64,000 bases of DNA from an uncultured Clostridium sp. GTDB lineage: Bacteria > Bacillota > Clostridia > TANB77 > CAG-508. Under the pieces are notes generated by a model. It worked only from the letters and a program-made list of their open reading frames with translations. It did not search any database and had not been told where the DNA came from. How positions within the stretch are numbered: position 1 is the first letter of the stretch; every line of letters starts with the position of its first letter. The DNA lies in the NCBI GenBank assembly GCA_946499885.1, contig CAMMTN010000003.1, forward strand, positions 22,637 through 86,636, written 5' to 3'. A program made the position numbers and the translations under genes. Shown here one piece after another: positions 1 through 9,115 of this stretch.

Positions 1-142
1 TCATACATGATGTTAATTATTAATTTTGACATAACAAATATAATATTGTATAATTATATTATATTCATATAATTTTTTGAGTGTCCACAAACAAGCATAT
101 TTTACGCAAATCCTCAATAAGAGATAAAGGAGATTTTACAAC

Positions 143-709
143 ATGCATGAACAAAATAATATCTACTTTGCAGGAACAACCCGAGATAATCAGAACATTT
201 TTTATACAGAAAAGGGGGTTAAACGGTTCACTGATGAACAAAAAAAACTCATTGCAGAGGCCTTACCTCACATTACGTATAAATACTTTCCATTGATATA
301 TACGTTTTCTTTTAATCGGCTTGTTGGCATAACCTCTCTAGTAGAAGTTGAAGACGATAAAAAAGATTGTATGTTTTGGGTTTATCGCAAATCAAAAACT
401 AAATGGAAAGTTCCAGCATTTTTTAGTACTTCTCCCATTTCTCCCAGATGGACGACTTATATGACTATGATTTTTCAGCGTCGTGGAGAGAAAATCTTTG
501 TAGTTACCTGTTATTTTGGTAAGAGAGTTCCACCCCTTCCTTGTAATCCCATTGCTCGTGTACGAGGTAATGCTTTTGTGGAAAGTTGTCAAGAATTTTG
601 GCGAAATCATGCTTTGATTATCAACCCGAATGATATTGATATTGAAAGGACGCTTGAGACTTTGAATGCCGAAGAATCTGCACGATTTCTTAATCTCATC
701 AATGCATGA
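143..709 (+). CDS. Hypothetical protein, GC-richer orphan
   Basis: 188 residues, family not recognised. It is a soluble protein with many aromatic and basic residues and no signal peptide or membrane segment. The start is an ATG ten bases after AAAGGAG, and a perfect rho-independent terminator follows the stop, so it is a complete single-gene unit. Its codon use differs from the neighbours: Arg is written with CGT, CGC, CGA and two CGG codons (224-226 and near 319), whereas the surrounding genes use almost only AGA. This suggests recent transfer. Function cannot be inferred. Confidence 0.75.
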   Translation: MHEQNNIYFAGTTRDNQNIFYTEKGVKRFTDEQKKLIAEALPHITYKYFPLIYTFSFNRLVGITSLVEVEDDKKDCMFWVYRKSKTKWKVPAFFSTSPISPRWTTYMTMIFQRRGEKIFVVTCYFGKRVPPLPCNPIARVRGNAFVESCQEFWRNHALIINPNDIDIERTLETLNAEESARFLNLINA

Positions 710-717
710 TTTACTAT

Positions 718-748
718 AGCCCTAGGTGATTCCTAGGGCTTATTTTTT
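718..748 (+). terminator. Rho-independent terminator of the orphan gene
   Basis: A perfect 9-bp stem (AGCCCTAGG / CCTAGGGCT) with a 5-base loop is followed by TATTTTTTT, directly after the stop of the orphan gene. Confidence 0.9.
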
Positions 749-830
749 TGTATATAAATATTTAGGTTGTCTTGTATTATAATTATTTTCAAAGATTATT
801 CGTAAGTGTATTTATTTTACATCTCTGTAT

Positions 831-1607
831 TTATCCTAACGCAATATCTAAAATCATCATGATAATAAATCCTATTGCTACACCTATTGTTCCTATATTA
901 GAATGTTCTCCAACCTGAGATTGTGGTATTAATTCTTCCACTACAACGTATATCATCGCACCTGCTGCAAATGACAACAAATATGGAAGGATGTGTACTA
1001 CTGCTGTTGTTAAAAGAATAGTTATTATTGCTGAAATTGGCTCTACTATACCTGATAATGTTCCGTATAAAAATGCTTTTGATTTAGACATTCCTTCGCT
1101 TTTAAGAGGCATAGATATTATTGCACCTTCTGGAAAGTTTTGGATTGCTATACCTATTGTTAGTGAAATAGCTCCTGTTGATGTCATTCCAATATGTCCT
1201 AATAATGCTCCTGCAATTGTTACACCTACTGCCATTCCTTCTGGTATATTGTGAAGAGTTACAGCAAAAACCATCATTGTAGTTTTTTTGAATTTTGCTT
1301 TTATTCCTTCTGGTTTATCACTCTTAAAATGTAAATGTGGTATAAAATTATCTAAGGCTAACAAAAATAATATTCCTAATAAAAATCCTATTGTTGCAGG
1401 TAGCCATTTTACAATATTTTGCTCTTCTGCCATATATATTGATGGTATCATTAAAGACCAAACAGATGCGGCCATCATAACTCCTGCTGCAAATCCTAAA
1501 AGTAATTTTTCTATTTTAATATTTATTTTGTTTTTCATTAGAAAAACCATACTTGCTCCTAAAGTTGTTCCTATAAAAGGAATTAATAAAGCTATTACTA
1601 TTTGCAT
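831..1607 (-). CDS. ZIP family divalent metal transporter
   Basis: 258 residues, about eight membrane segments. The two ZIP signature helices are visible: HNIPEGMAVGV (near residue 119) and NFPEGA (near residue 157), whose His and Glu residues line the metal path in ZupT/ZIP proteins. A variable loop with HLHF lies between helices 3 and 4. The family imports zinc and other divalent cations across the cytoplasmic membrane; specificity cannot be read here. It appears monocistronic, with no metal-responsive operator seen. Length fits the ZupT/GufA class. Confidence 0.9.
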   Translation of the reverse strand: MQIVIALLIPFIGTTLGASMVFLMKNKINIKIEKLLLGFAAGVMMAASVWSLMIPSIYMAEEQNIVKWLPATIGFLLGILFLLALDNFIPHLHFKSDKPEGIKAKFKKTTMMVFAVTLHNIPEGMAVGVTIAGALLGHIGMTSTGAISLTIGIAIQNFPEGAIISMPLKSEGMSKSKAFLYGTLSGIVEPISAIITILLTTAVVHILPYLLSFAAGAMIYVVVEELIPQSQVGEHSNIGTIGVAIGFIIMMILDIALG

Positions 1608-1656
1608 TTTCTCACTTCTTTCTATTTAACAATGGAGTTATTTCTTCCTACAGTGA

Positions 1657-1833
1657 TTATTTCATCAGTACTTTTACCTGAATAAGTTCACCTTTTTCGG
1701 TGAACCCATGCAGAAAAACTGGAACTGTAATATGACTTTTACCTCCGTTTATTGTAGGAGCTGTCCGAATGATTTCGTGCCCTACCAGCTTTCTCAGCCG
1801 CTTGTTTATAATTCTCTTGATGCTTTTTTTCAT
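1657..1833 (-). CDS. Small basic protein of 58 residues
   Basis: Begins MKKSIKRIINKRLRKLVG and ends LIQVKVLMK. The ATG follows GAGGTG with 7-base spacing, and the reading frame ends at TAA (1657-1659). The first 18 residues are strongly basic, which could bind nucleic acid or membrane; the rest looks like beta strands (HITVPVFLHGF). It is richer in GC than its neighbours and uses CGG for Arg twice, like the orphan genes at 143 and 37864. No family is recognised. It is short, but the ribosome site and isolated position support it. Confidence 0.55.
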   Translation of the reverse strand: MKKSIKRIINKRLRKLVGHEIIRTAPTINGGKSHITVPVFLHGFTEKGELIQVKVLMK

Positions 1834-1936
1834 GGTTTAACACCTCATTTAAAAATCAGTTTTTACTAGAACTAATTCTATTATACTGTAAATTTACATA
1901 ATCGTCAAATAAGTTTTACCTACATTTTTGAATGCT

Positions 1937-3184
1937 TTACTTTATTACATTTTCTAAACTAATCATATCACTTTGTAAACTGTCTAATACCATACAAATA
2001 AACTTATCACCAGCATCATATACGCAATTTATTGTAATATAATTTTGTTCATTATCTTCATAGGTAAATGCTACTGTATAAAAAGTATTATCATTTATTT
2101 TTTCTTCTTTAATCTCTATATCTTCATCACCTATAGATTCACTTAAATAATCTTTTGCAGATTGGTCTGTTTTTTCTCTAGAAAATACCATAATAATTTT
2201 GTTAAAATCATCACTTGCCGCTAAACAATCATACATATTTGCATATTCTGGTGCAAAATAGTATGTTATTTCTTCTGCTGATAGAATATGCATATCTTCT
2301 GGAACTTCTAATTTTAAATTATTTACTCCAAAATCATATGTTCTACTTTCTACTGTGCTACTTTCGCCCAAATTATTGGTTGTATTATTTTGGTCTTCTG
2401 TGAATATTATTATTCCTGCTAAGGCAACAGCAATTACCATAACTATTATAAATGTTCTTATACTAGTTACTCCATATCTATAGAATGTGTTTTTTTGTGC
2501 CTTTTCTAAGAAATAATATTTGCCTGATTTTTTTCTAATAATTTTTTGTATTTTTAAATATTCAAAAATTCTTTCAGCTTTTTCTTTATCAAATGTTCTT
2601 TCTAATTCTTCTAATATAAGTTCTTTTGTTATAGTATGTTCCTTACTCATACATTCATTTCTTTCAAATGCATTTTTTACTACTTCAATATCTTCTTTAG
2701 AAAATTCTTCATTTCCTGCATCTTGAGCTATAATTTTTATGTCTTTACTTTCTACACCATTTTTTATTTGTTTATTTAAATTAACTATTATTCCACCAAT
2801 TACAACTAAACAGAATAATAAGGATATAATATAGTCCCCCACCATTGCAGTTAAAAATTGGTCATTTGAATATAAAATTTCAAATGTTTCTGTACTAACT
2901 TCTACCTCATTTTGAATCATCATACATATTGGTATTATAACAAACATTGTTACAGTAATTGATATAAATGATGCTATTGACAATATAATTGGTAGCTTTT
3001 TATCTATTGTGGCTTTTGTTATTTTATAACCATAAAAGCTACAAATTACTATTAATATAGCAAGTATTGCATACATCATATTTCCAAAAATATACATAAG
3101 TACCCAAGGAATCGCACCTATTAGTGCGCCTAATAATGCTCCTATCATTCCTATTAAATAATTGTTTTTTACATTTTCCTCCAT
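1937..3184 (-). CDS. Multi-pass membrane protein of unknown function
   Basis: 415 residues, family not recognised. Residues 8-140 hold about four membrane helices. Residues 150-230 are cytoplasmic, and the part ending in RKKSGKYYFLEKAQK resembles a small winged-helix unit. A further helix lies at 240-262, followed by an extracytoplasmic domain of about 150 residues. The start follows GGGGG at good spacing. It lies 22 bases after the L,D-transpeptidase stop and is likely co-transcribed with it, so a role in envelope maintenance is possible but unproven. Confidence 0.8.
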   Translation of the reverse strand: MEENVKNNYLIGMIGALLGALIGAIPWVLMYIFGNMMYAILAILIVICSFYGYKITKATIDKKLPIILSIASFISITVTMFVIIPICMMIQNEVEVSTETFEILYSNDQFLTAMVGDYIISLLFCLVVIGGIIVNLNKQIKNGVESKDIKIIAQDAGNEEFSKEDIEVVKNAFERNECMSKEHTITKELILEELERTFDKEKAERIFEYLKIQKIIRKKSGKYYFLEKAQKNTFYRYGVTSIRTFIIVMVIAVALAGIIIFTEDQNNTTNNLGESSTVESRTYDFGVNNLKLEVPEDMHILSAEEITYYFAPEYANMYDCLAASDDFNKIIMVFSREKTDQSAKDYLSESIGDEDIEIKEEKINDNTFYTVAFTYEDNEQNYITINCVYDAGDKFICMVLDSLQSDMISLENVIK

Positions 3185-3206
3185 AAAATTTTCCCCCTTA
3201 TTTTAA

Positions 3207-4583
3207 TTAATACAATATTATTGGCACAGATGTATTTATATTATTATATAATGTTTTAGCTGCTGAATAAGGTAAATTTACACAACCATGTGAGCCATTT
3301 GTCATGTAAATATTGCCTCCAAAATATGATCTCCAAGATGCATCATGAAATCCTATTCCTCCATTAAATGGCATCCAAAAAGTTACTGGCGAAGAATACT
3401 TGCTGCCATCACTATTATACCCTTCTAAAGTCGTATTAGTTGTTTTATATGTAAGGTAATATATTCCTCTTGGAGTCGCATATCCGCCCGCAATATTGCC
3501 AGTTACGCATGGTGTATCTAAAATACATTTTCCATTAACATACATCCATACTCTTTGTCTAGATAAATCTAATTCTACATAAGTTTTTATATTTTTGTAA
3601 TCTGGAAGCGGATTATATGTTACTTCAAATTCAGCGGATTCACCTTTTTTTAGTTGTTCTTTTATTCTTTCTATTTCTTTATCTTTGTTTACAGTTGCAT
3701 ATGTTTTTCTACCAAATGAAATAGAAATTTCTCCTTTTCCTGTTGCATTAAATTTTGTTGAAGTAAGTAAATATGATGCTTTTTTATTAAGGCCATTTAC
3801 AAATTCAGTAATATTCTTATCTAAATCCATACCATAATTTTCTTCATCATCTTTATTTATCCAGTCCTTCATAGTATTTGCATCTAGCTTATATGTATTT
3901 CCATCATGTAATTTATATGTTATTGTCGTCTTAAGTATAGAATTTATATAGTCTCTTTGAGAAATAAGATTTTCATCTGATGCTTTTATCTTTGGCTCTA
4001 TATTAGTAATTTCTCTAAAATCAATAATTGTTTCTCCTTTTTTTAATTCACTAATCATAAAGTTATATGCATCTTCTAAATCAATTTTATTACCATATTC
4101 TTCTGGCTTAATAACTACAGAGCTTTTACCATCAAACTCTAAATAAGCATCTTTTGGTTCATTCATTTCAGTTTTAAATACACCTAATGAAGATACATAT
4201 TCTTCTACTTTTTGTTCATTTATACTATAAAGTTCGGTAATATTATATGTTTTTTGAGTATTAGAATCTTCTTTTTTTTGCTTTACTAAAGTATTTTCTA
4301 ATTCATGTTTATTATTAACTTTTATTTCAAAATATGTGCCTAAACATGTATACTGCTTATTATCAGCAAAAATCAATGTTAATTTTGCACTATTCATTTT
4401 TCTTTCTAGTTTATCTACAGCACTTTCTATATTTAAAAATGAACACTCTATTCCATTTATATATGTTTTGTATTGGAAGGCTTTTGTACTATACATAGTG
4501 GCTAATATTGCAAATATTACTATCATTACTGTACATATAAAAATTACTATTTGCAACATTTTACTTGATTTATTTTTTAACAT
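3207..4583 (-). CDS. L,D-transpeptidase (YkuD) with N-terminal peptidoglycan-binding region
   Basis: 458 residues. An N-terminal membrane anchor (10-33) precedes a long extracytoplasmic region resembling the 'YkuD peptidoglycan-binding' repeats, then a C-terminal YkuD domain (about 335-458). The catalytic motif is SHGCVNLP with the active Cys, preceded by the conserved His in GFHDASWR. The family forms 3-3 cross-links in peptidoglycan or attaches proteins to it, outside the cell. It is the first gene of a two-gene operon with the membrane protein downstream. The ATG is preceded by GGGGGAAGG. Confidence 0.93.
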   Translation of the reverse strand: MLKNKSSKMLQIVIFICTVMIVIFAILATMYSTKAFQYKTYINGIECSFLNIESAVDKLERKMNSAKLTLIFADNKQYTCLGTYFEIKVNNKHELENTLVKQKKEDSNTQKTYNITELYSINEQKVEEYVSSLGVFKTEMNEPKDAYLEFDGKSSVVIKPEEYGNKIDLEDAYNFMISELKKGETIIDFREITNIEPKIKASDENLISQRDYINSILKTTITYKLHDGNTYKLDANTMKDWINKDDEENYGMDLDKNITEFVNGLNKKASYLLTSTKFNATGKGEISISFGRKTYATVNKDKEIERIKEQLKKGESAEFEVTYNPLPDYKNIKTYVELDLSRQRVWMYVNGKCILDTPCVTGNIAGGYATPRGIYYLTYKTTNTTLEGYNSDGSKYSSPVTFWMPFNGGIGFHDASWRSYFGGNIYMTNGSHGCVNLPYSAAKTLYNNINTSVPIILY

Positions 4584-4755
4584 TAAAGCCTTCCCCCTTT
4601 TTTATTATATTATATTTTCTATTTCATATATTAATTCACACCAAATATTATAGCATATATTAAAAAAAAATAAATAGAAATATATAATTTTGTCGATTTT
4701 TTGTTGTAGCACATATTTATAGTTTGCACATATTATGTAAAGAGGTGTAATAAAT

Positions 4756-5391
4756 ATGTTATTTAATGTATTTTTGCTTGCTTTTTCAGCTAGTATAGAT
4801 TCATTAGGAGTTGGAATTACATATGGAATTAAAAAAACAAAAATATCATTCCTTGCAATTTTGGTACTATTTTTCTTAAGCCTTTTTATTACTAGTTTAT
4901 CAATTATTTTAGGAAGTACAATTTCTAATTTTATTTCTACTGATTTAACAACACGTATTGGCGGACTTTTGTTATGTTGTATTGGTATTTTTATTATTTA
5001 TGGAGCAATTACTAATAAAGAAAAAAAATCTCCTAAAAAAATATGTAAGCATAAAGAATATAATTTTTTTATAGATTTCCTTGGAATAACTATTAATATT
5101 ATAAAAGATCCTATTAATTCAGATTTAGATAAATCAAATGTAATTGACATAAAAGAAGCCATATTTTTAGGTTTAGCACTATCTTTAGATTCCATAAGCA
5201 TTGGATTTATGGGAAGTACAATAGGAATAAGTTCATTTATATTTCCTATTCTTATTAGTTTATTTCAAATAATTTTTCTAAGTATTGGTAGATTCTTAGG
5301 AAATAAAATTAGCAATATTTCAAAATTGCCTAATAATATATGGAATATTATTTCAGGTATTATACTTATTTTTATTGGTGCCATCAGATAA
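4756..5391 (+). CDS. ytaF: MntP-like sporulation membrane protein YtaF
   Basis: 211 residues, about six membrane helices in two similar halves. Both halves carry the family signature: SIDSLGVGITYG near the start and LSLDSISIGFMG near residue 142, with acidic and small residues inside helices as in MntP/YtaF cation exporters. The central loop (residues 90-125) is charged. YtaF is a sporulation-associated membrane protein in Bacillus; its exact substrate is uncertain. The start ATG is eight bases after AGAGGTG. A REPIN-type palindrome begins four bases after the stop. Confidence 0.85.
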   Translation: MLFNVFLLAFSASIDSLGVGITYGIKKTKISFLAILVLFFLSLFITSLSIILGSTISNFISTDLTTRIGGLLLCCIGIFIIYGAITNKEKKSPKKICKHKEYNFFIDFLGITINIIKDPINSDLDKSNVIDIKEAIFLGLALSLDSISIGFMGSTIGISSFIFPILISLFQIIFLSIGRFLGNKISNISKLPNNIWNIISGIILIFIGAIR

Positions 5392-5394
5392 GTT

Positions 5395-5486
5395 GTCGCG
5401 ATAGGGACAGGCATTTTTGCGACACTTTGTGTTTATATATAATTATATTTAAAAAGTGTCGCAAAAAGGCCTGTCCCTATCGCGAC
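5395..5486. repeat. REPIN-like palindrome (GTCGCG type)
   Basis: Two inverted arms, 5395-5412 and 5469-5486, are perfect reverse complements and contain GTCGCG and the core GGGACAGGC. An inner pair (TTTTTGCGACACTTT and its complement) extends the stem. The same family recurs at 42524-42614. It fills the gap between ytaF and the RNase P RNA and may terminate transcription from both sides. Confidence 0.85.
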
Positions 5487-5489
5487 AAA

Positions 5490-5907
5490 AAGAAGTAAAT
5501 CTGTAAGCCGGGTTCTGTCGTGAATAGTCATCTATCTAGTACATATATTGCTATATGTCTCTTGCCACCAATACAAGAAGACTGACGAGCAGCCATTAAC
5601 CTTCTTTACTCGGTGTTGCTCCAGATGGGGTTTGCATTGACCTAATATGTCACCATATTAGCGGTAAGCTCTTACCTCACCTTTTCACCCTTACCAGTTA
5701 GAAATTAGATATTAAAAATTAAATTTTATATATTAACTTTTATTTAATTTCTAATACCTAACTTCTAAGTGGCGGTTATTTTCTGTTGCACTTTCCTTAA
5801 GGTTGCCCTCACTGGACGTTATCCAGCATCATTGCTCTATGGAGCCCGGACTTTCCTCGTACGCTATCTTTCGACCTTGCTATACGCGACTATTTAATTT
5901 ACTTCTT
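5490..5907 (-). ncRNA. rnpB: RNase P RNA
   Basis: Read on the minus strand, the 5' part holds the universal GAGGAAAGTCCGGGCTCC block and the 3' part holds ACAGAACCCGGCTTACAG, both diagnostic of bacterial RNase P RNA. The ends pair as P1: AAGAAGTAAAT (5897-5907) with ATTTACTTCTT (5490-5500). It is the catalytic subunit that trims the 5' leader of tRNA precursors. An AT-rich hairpin insert is present at 5698-5768. Confidence 0.95.
5698..5768 (-). other. AT-rich hairpin insert inside RNase P RNA
   Basis: Two 26-base arms (5698-5723 and 5743-5768), each built of TTAGAA/TTAGGTATTAG-like words, pair imperfectly over about 19 bases of loop. It sits in a peripheral helix of the RNA, where length variation is tolerated. 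Confidence 0.7.
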
Positions 5908-5937
5908 TTTCTATTTTACTACAAAATATTTTCATAG

Positions 5938-6780
5938 TCAATCTATGTTTTCTAGTTCTTGCATCAAATTACTGTAATTTATATAAAATATATTTTTATC
6001 TTTGTTGTTGGCATTTTTTTCTAATTCATTTATTAAAATATAACTTTTGTTTATAACATCAATATTATTTACATTATTTATTTGATTATTTATAATATTT
6101 GAAAACTCTTGTTTTGCGCTACCTATATATTCTAAAACTTTGTTCCAATTATCCTGTTCTATATATGAATATGCATATAAAATATTAGATTCTACTATAA
6201 ACAGACTTACCTTTTGATTATCTGGTCCTATATCTTTAATATACAATTCCAACAAATTATATAAATCTGCTAGGTGGATTAAACTTGAGCTCTTATCTTC
6301 ATTTTCAAAGTCTTTAGTAATCTTATCTAAAACATCATTATACTTTAATAAATTATCTTTATTTACATTTAGACTTGTTAAATCCATCATAACAGTAGTC
6401 CAGGTTGAATACATATTCTCTATTTTACTTTTTAGAAAAGTCCAATCAGTACTATCTTTATAATTATTTAAAATATTGTCATTTACTATTTGAGTAGTAT
6501 TTATTACATTTTGAGTATCTACGGAATTTTGCAAGCTTTCATCATTCATTTCGATTTCTTTACTTTCAACCTTAAAATTTGAATATGAAATATTGTTTAT
6601 TTCATTCATCATGGTAATTATGTCAGAACTTAAAAATTCAATTTCTGAAATTGACTTAGATTTTAGCATATCTAAACTATTAGATTCATTTGTTTTTGCA
6701 TTTGCATAAATAAAATATCCACCTATTGATAATAATATTATTGCAAAAAGTATTATTATTGTTATAATATATTTTTTCAT
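5938..6780 (-). CDS. Membrane-anchored extracytoplasmic protein, unknown
   Basis: 280 residues, family not recognised. A single N-terminal membrane helix (5-27) is followed by a lysine-, asparagine- and aspartate-rich, largely helical extracytoplasmic domain with no cysteine. There is no lipobox or cell-wall sorting motif, so it is probably anchored by the uncleaved helix. The start ATG is preceded by GAAAGGAAG. It stands alone between rnpB and a divergent small gene, and its function is unknown. Confidence 0.75.
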   Translation of the reverse strand: MKKYIITIIILFAIILLSIGGYFIYANAKTNESNSLDMLKSKSISEIEFLSSDIITMMNEINNISYSNFKVESKEIEMNDESLQNSVDTQNVINTTQIVNDNILNNYKDSTDWTFLKSKIENMYSTWTTVMMDLTSLNVNKDNLLKYNDVLDKITKDFENEDKSSSLIHLADLYNLLELYIKDIGPDNQKVSLFIVESNILYAYSYIEQDNWNKVLEYIGSAKQEFSNIINNQINNVNNIDVINKSYILINELEKNANNKDKNIFYINYSNLMQELENID

Positions 6781-6964
6781 TTTTATTTTATCTTCCTTTC
6801 TTAGTGCAAATCGGGTTTGAAAAGATTTTTTTGAGCCTCATCAAGTTCTTCTTACTGCACATTTTTTATAATTATTATCACCAAAAAATTTCCTTTTATT
6901 CTCTAGTATTTTATTATTTTTTTTACAAATATTAATAATAAAGAATTTTTTAAGTGAGGTGCTT

Positions 6965-7246
6965 ATGGAAACTATTGTTAGACTTTATAGTACAAAAAGA
7001 AATGAAATTAATTCTTTTTTAAATAATTTTTTAAATCAAAAAGATGAACATATAAATCTATTAGAATGGGAAAAAAAGTACCAAAACCCTGTTGAAATAG
7101 CAGATATTATTGGTACTTTTATTGATAATAATGATAAATATTCTATTAATATGTGGATTAGCTTAGATAAAGGTGTATTCATAAATGTCACTGATGACAA
7201 TGCAGATGAAATTATAAAATACATTTATGAAAGGTACCCATGGTAA
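6965..7246 (+). CDS. Small conserved-looking hypothetical protein
   Basis: 93 residues beginning METIVRLYSTKRNEINSFLNNF and ending IKYIYERYPW. It is soluble, acidic and mixed alpha/beta. The ATG at 6965 is chosen over an in-frame GTG at 6959 because the GTG overlaps the likely ribosome site GAGGTG. The gene converges on gpsA, whose 3' end is three bases away. No domain is recognised. Confidence 0.65.
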   Translation: METIVRLYSTKRNEINSFLNNFLNQKDEHINLLEWEKKYQNPVEIADIIGTFIDNNDKYSINMWISLDKGVFINVTDDNADEIIKYIYERYPW

Positions 7247-7249
7247 AAT

Positions 7250-8233
7250 CTATTCACACTTCTTTTCACGAGTCATAAGCATTGTTACTGCTTCTTTAGG
7301 TTTTAAACCATTATATAATACATTATATACAGTATTAACAATTGGCATTTCTATATTATATTTTTGTGCAAGTTTATACGCAACTTCTATATTATCTATG
7401 CTTTCTATTGTCATTCCAACTTCTTTTCTAGTTTCTTCAATAGAAAGTCCTCTACCTATGCATCTTCCTGCTTTTCTATTTCTACTATGTTCGCTAAGGC
7501 ATGTAACTATTAAATCTCCAAGCCCTGATAAGCCATAGAATGTATTGTGATTTCCTCCTAATGCAACACCTAATCTAGAAATTTCTGTAAGTCCTCTTGT
7601 TATTAATGCTGCAAATGTGTTATCTCCCATGTTTAGTTCTGCTATTATTCCAGCACAAAATGCTATTATGTTTTTTAATGCTCCGCCTAATTCTGCACCT
7701 TTTACGTCAGAACTTGTATAAATTCTTAAATTTTCATTCATAAATGTATCTTGAACCAAATATTGCACCTCAATACTTTGTGATGCAATTACTATAGCCG
7801 TTGGCACTCCTAATGAAACTTCTTCTGCATGGCTAGGTCCTGTGAAAACACCTATTTTAGCATTTGGCAATTCTTCATTAACAACTTCATTTAATGTATA
7901 TAGTGTAGATGCTTCAAAACCTTTTGAGCATAATATAATCGGCTGGTCTTTTACATACATTTTATATTTTTTCAAAGTATCTCTTGTAAATTTTGAAGGT
8001 GTAACATGTAATATCATATCACTTCCTTCTACTGCTTCTTTAATATCTGTTGTACACAAAATGTTTTGTGGCATTGTTGCTTTAGGTAAAAATTTACATT
8101 TATGCTCATTATTTATTAAATCTCTTTCTTCTTCTGAAAAAGACCAAAGTTTTACTTGATGGCTTAAATTTGCTGCATGTATTGCTAGTGCACAGCCCCA
8201 ACTTCCACTTCCAATTATAGCTATTTTTTTCAT
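7250..8233 (-). CDS. gpsA: NAD(P)H-dependent glycerol-3-phosphate dehydrogenase
   Basis: 327 residues, the usual GpsA length. The Rossmann nucleotide-binding motif GSGSWGCALAIHAA is at residues 8-21; SKGFE and the GPSHAEEV motif (near 131) form the substrate site; the helical domain carries LGGALKNIIAF with the catalytic Lys. It reduces dihydroxyacetone phosphate to sn-glycerol 3-phosphate, the backbone of phospholipids. It lies 18 bases after plsY, which uses its product, so the two form an operon. Confidence 0.97.
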   Translation of the reverse strand: MKKIAIIGSGSWGCALAIHAANLSHQVKLWSFSEEERDLINNEHKCKFLPKATMPQNILCTTDIKEAVEGSDMILHVTPSKFTRDTLKKYKMYVKDQPIILCSKGFEASTLYTLNEVVNEELPNAKIGVFTGPSHAEEVSLGVPTAIVIASQSIEVQYLVQDTFMNENLRIYTSSDVKGAELGGALKNIIAFCAGIIAELNMGDNTFAALITRGLTEISRLGVALGGNHNTFYGLSGLGDLIVTCLSEHSRNRKAGRCIGRGLSIEETRKEVGMTIESIDNIEVAYKLAQKYNIEMPIVNTVYNVLYNGLKPKEAVTMLMTREKKCE

Positions 8234-8251
8234 AAGTTACCTCCACTATGT

Positions 8252-8881
8252 CTATTTTGTATTTTTAAAACTTATTTTGTTTTCAGTTCCATTTAATAAT
8301 CTTTTAACATTTTCTCTATGATTATATACAATAAGTACTGCTAATATTATGCTATATATTACATAATTACCTTGAACTATATAATTATCTGGTATGAATA
8401 GTGTAAGCACTGGATAAAGAATAGCTGCTGCTATTGATCCTACAGATACCATTTGAGTAAGTACCATTAATATTAATGCAAACACTAAACAAATTAGTCC
8501 TATTTGCCAGTTAGACATTATTAATACCCCAAGTGATGTGGCTACTCCTTTTCCTCCTTTAAATTTAAAGAATATTGGAAAAGTATGTCCTATTATTACA
8601 GCTATACCTGCTATTTGCACAAGTAGAGCAGAATTTGTGCTCTTCACTATATTTCCTATAAGCATTGCAATTAATATAGCTACTACTCCTTTTAATATAT
8701 CACAAACTAATGTTATGGCTGCTGCTTTTTTTCCAACAGACCTTAACATATTTGTTGTTCCAGCATTTCCACTTCCTTTTTCTCTTACATCAAATCCAGC
8801 CATTTTTTTACTAAGTATTACTGAAAAATTAATGCTTCCTATTAAGTATGCAATTATTGCTACAATTATACATGCTACCAT
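8252..8881 (-). CDS. plsY: Glycerol-3-phosphate acyltransferase PlsY
   Basis: 209 residues, five to six membrane helices. The three PlsY motifs are present: GSGNAGTTN (near 36), FKFKGGKGVATSLG (near 106) and YNHRENVKRLL (near 187). The enzyme transfers an acyl group from acyl-phosphate to glycerol 3-phosphate to make lysophosphatidic acid at the cytoplasmic membrane. It is followed directly by gpsA, its substrate supplier, and lies downstream of der, an arrangement found in other Firmicutes. Confidence 0.97.
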   Translation of the reverse strand: MVACIIVAIIAYLIGSINFSVILSKKMAGFDVREKGSGNAGTTNMLRSVGKKAAAITLVCDILKGVVAILIAMLIGNIVKSTNSALLVQIAGIAVIIGHTFPIFFKFKGGKGVATSLGVLIMSNWQIGLICLVFALILMVLTQMVSVGSIAAAILYPVLTLFIPDNYIVQGNYVIYSIILAVLIVYNHRENVKRLLNGTENKISFKNTK

Positions 8882-9020
8882 GATTTATCTTCCTTTCTAT
8901 TTTTGTATTTCATTTGTATTATATAATTTTATATAGATTATTTCAATAAAATTTTGAAAAATATTTTTGCTGGTGGTTACAAGGTACATCTTTATATCAA
9001 ATCTGGTTGGAAAAGAATTA

Positions 9021-9111
9021 AATTTTGACTAGGAAAACGAGTTTGAAATTTATGAGGCGTACTTTTTGTACGTTGATTAAATTTCAAATGATGTTTGACA
9101 ACGTCAAAATT
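9021..9111 (-). other. Nested palindrome between der and plsY, probable structured RNA or terminator
   Basis: Three concentric pairs are perfect: AATTTTGAC (9021-9029) with GTCAAAATT (9103-9111), TTTGAAATTTA (9042-9052) with its complement (9078-9088), and CGTAC (9058-9062) with GTACG (9068-9072). It begins a few bases after the der stop codon on the minus strand. There is no T tract, so it is not a classical terminator. Confidence 0.6.
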
Positions 9112-9115
9112 GTAA

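Noticed and set aside
81-296. 71-codon frame overlapping the first orphan gene
   Set aside because: It overlaps the better supported gene with its ribosome site and terminator and lacks a site of its own.
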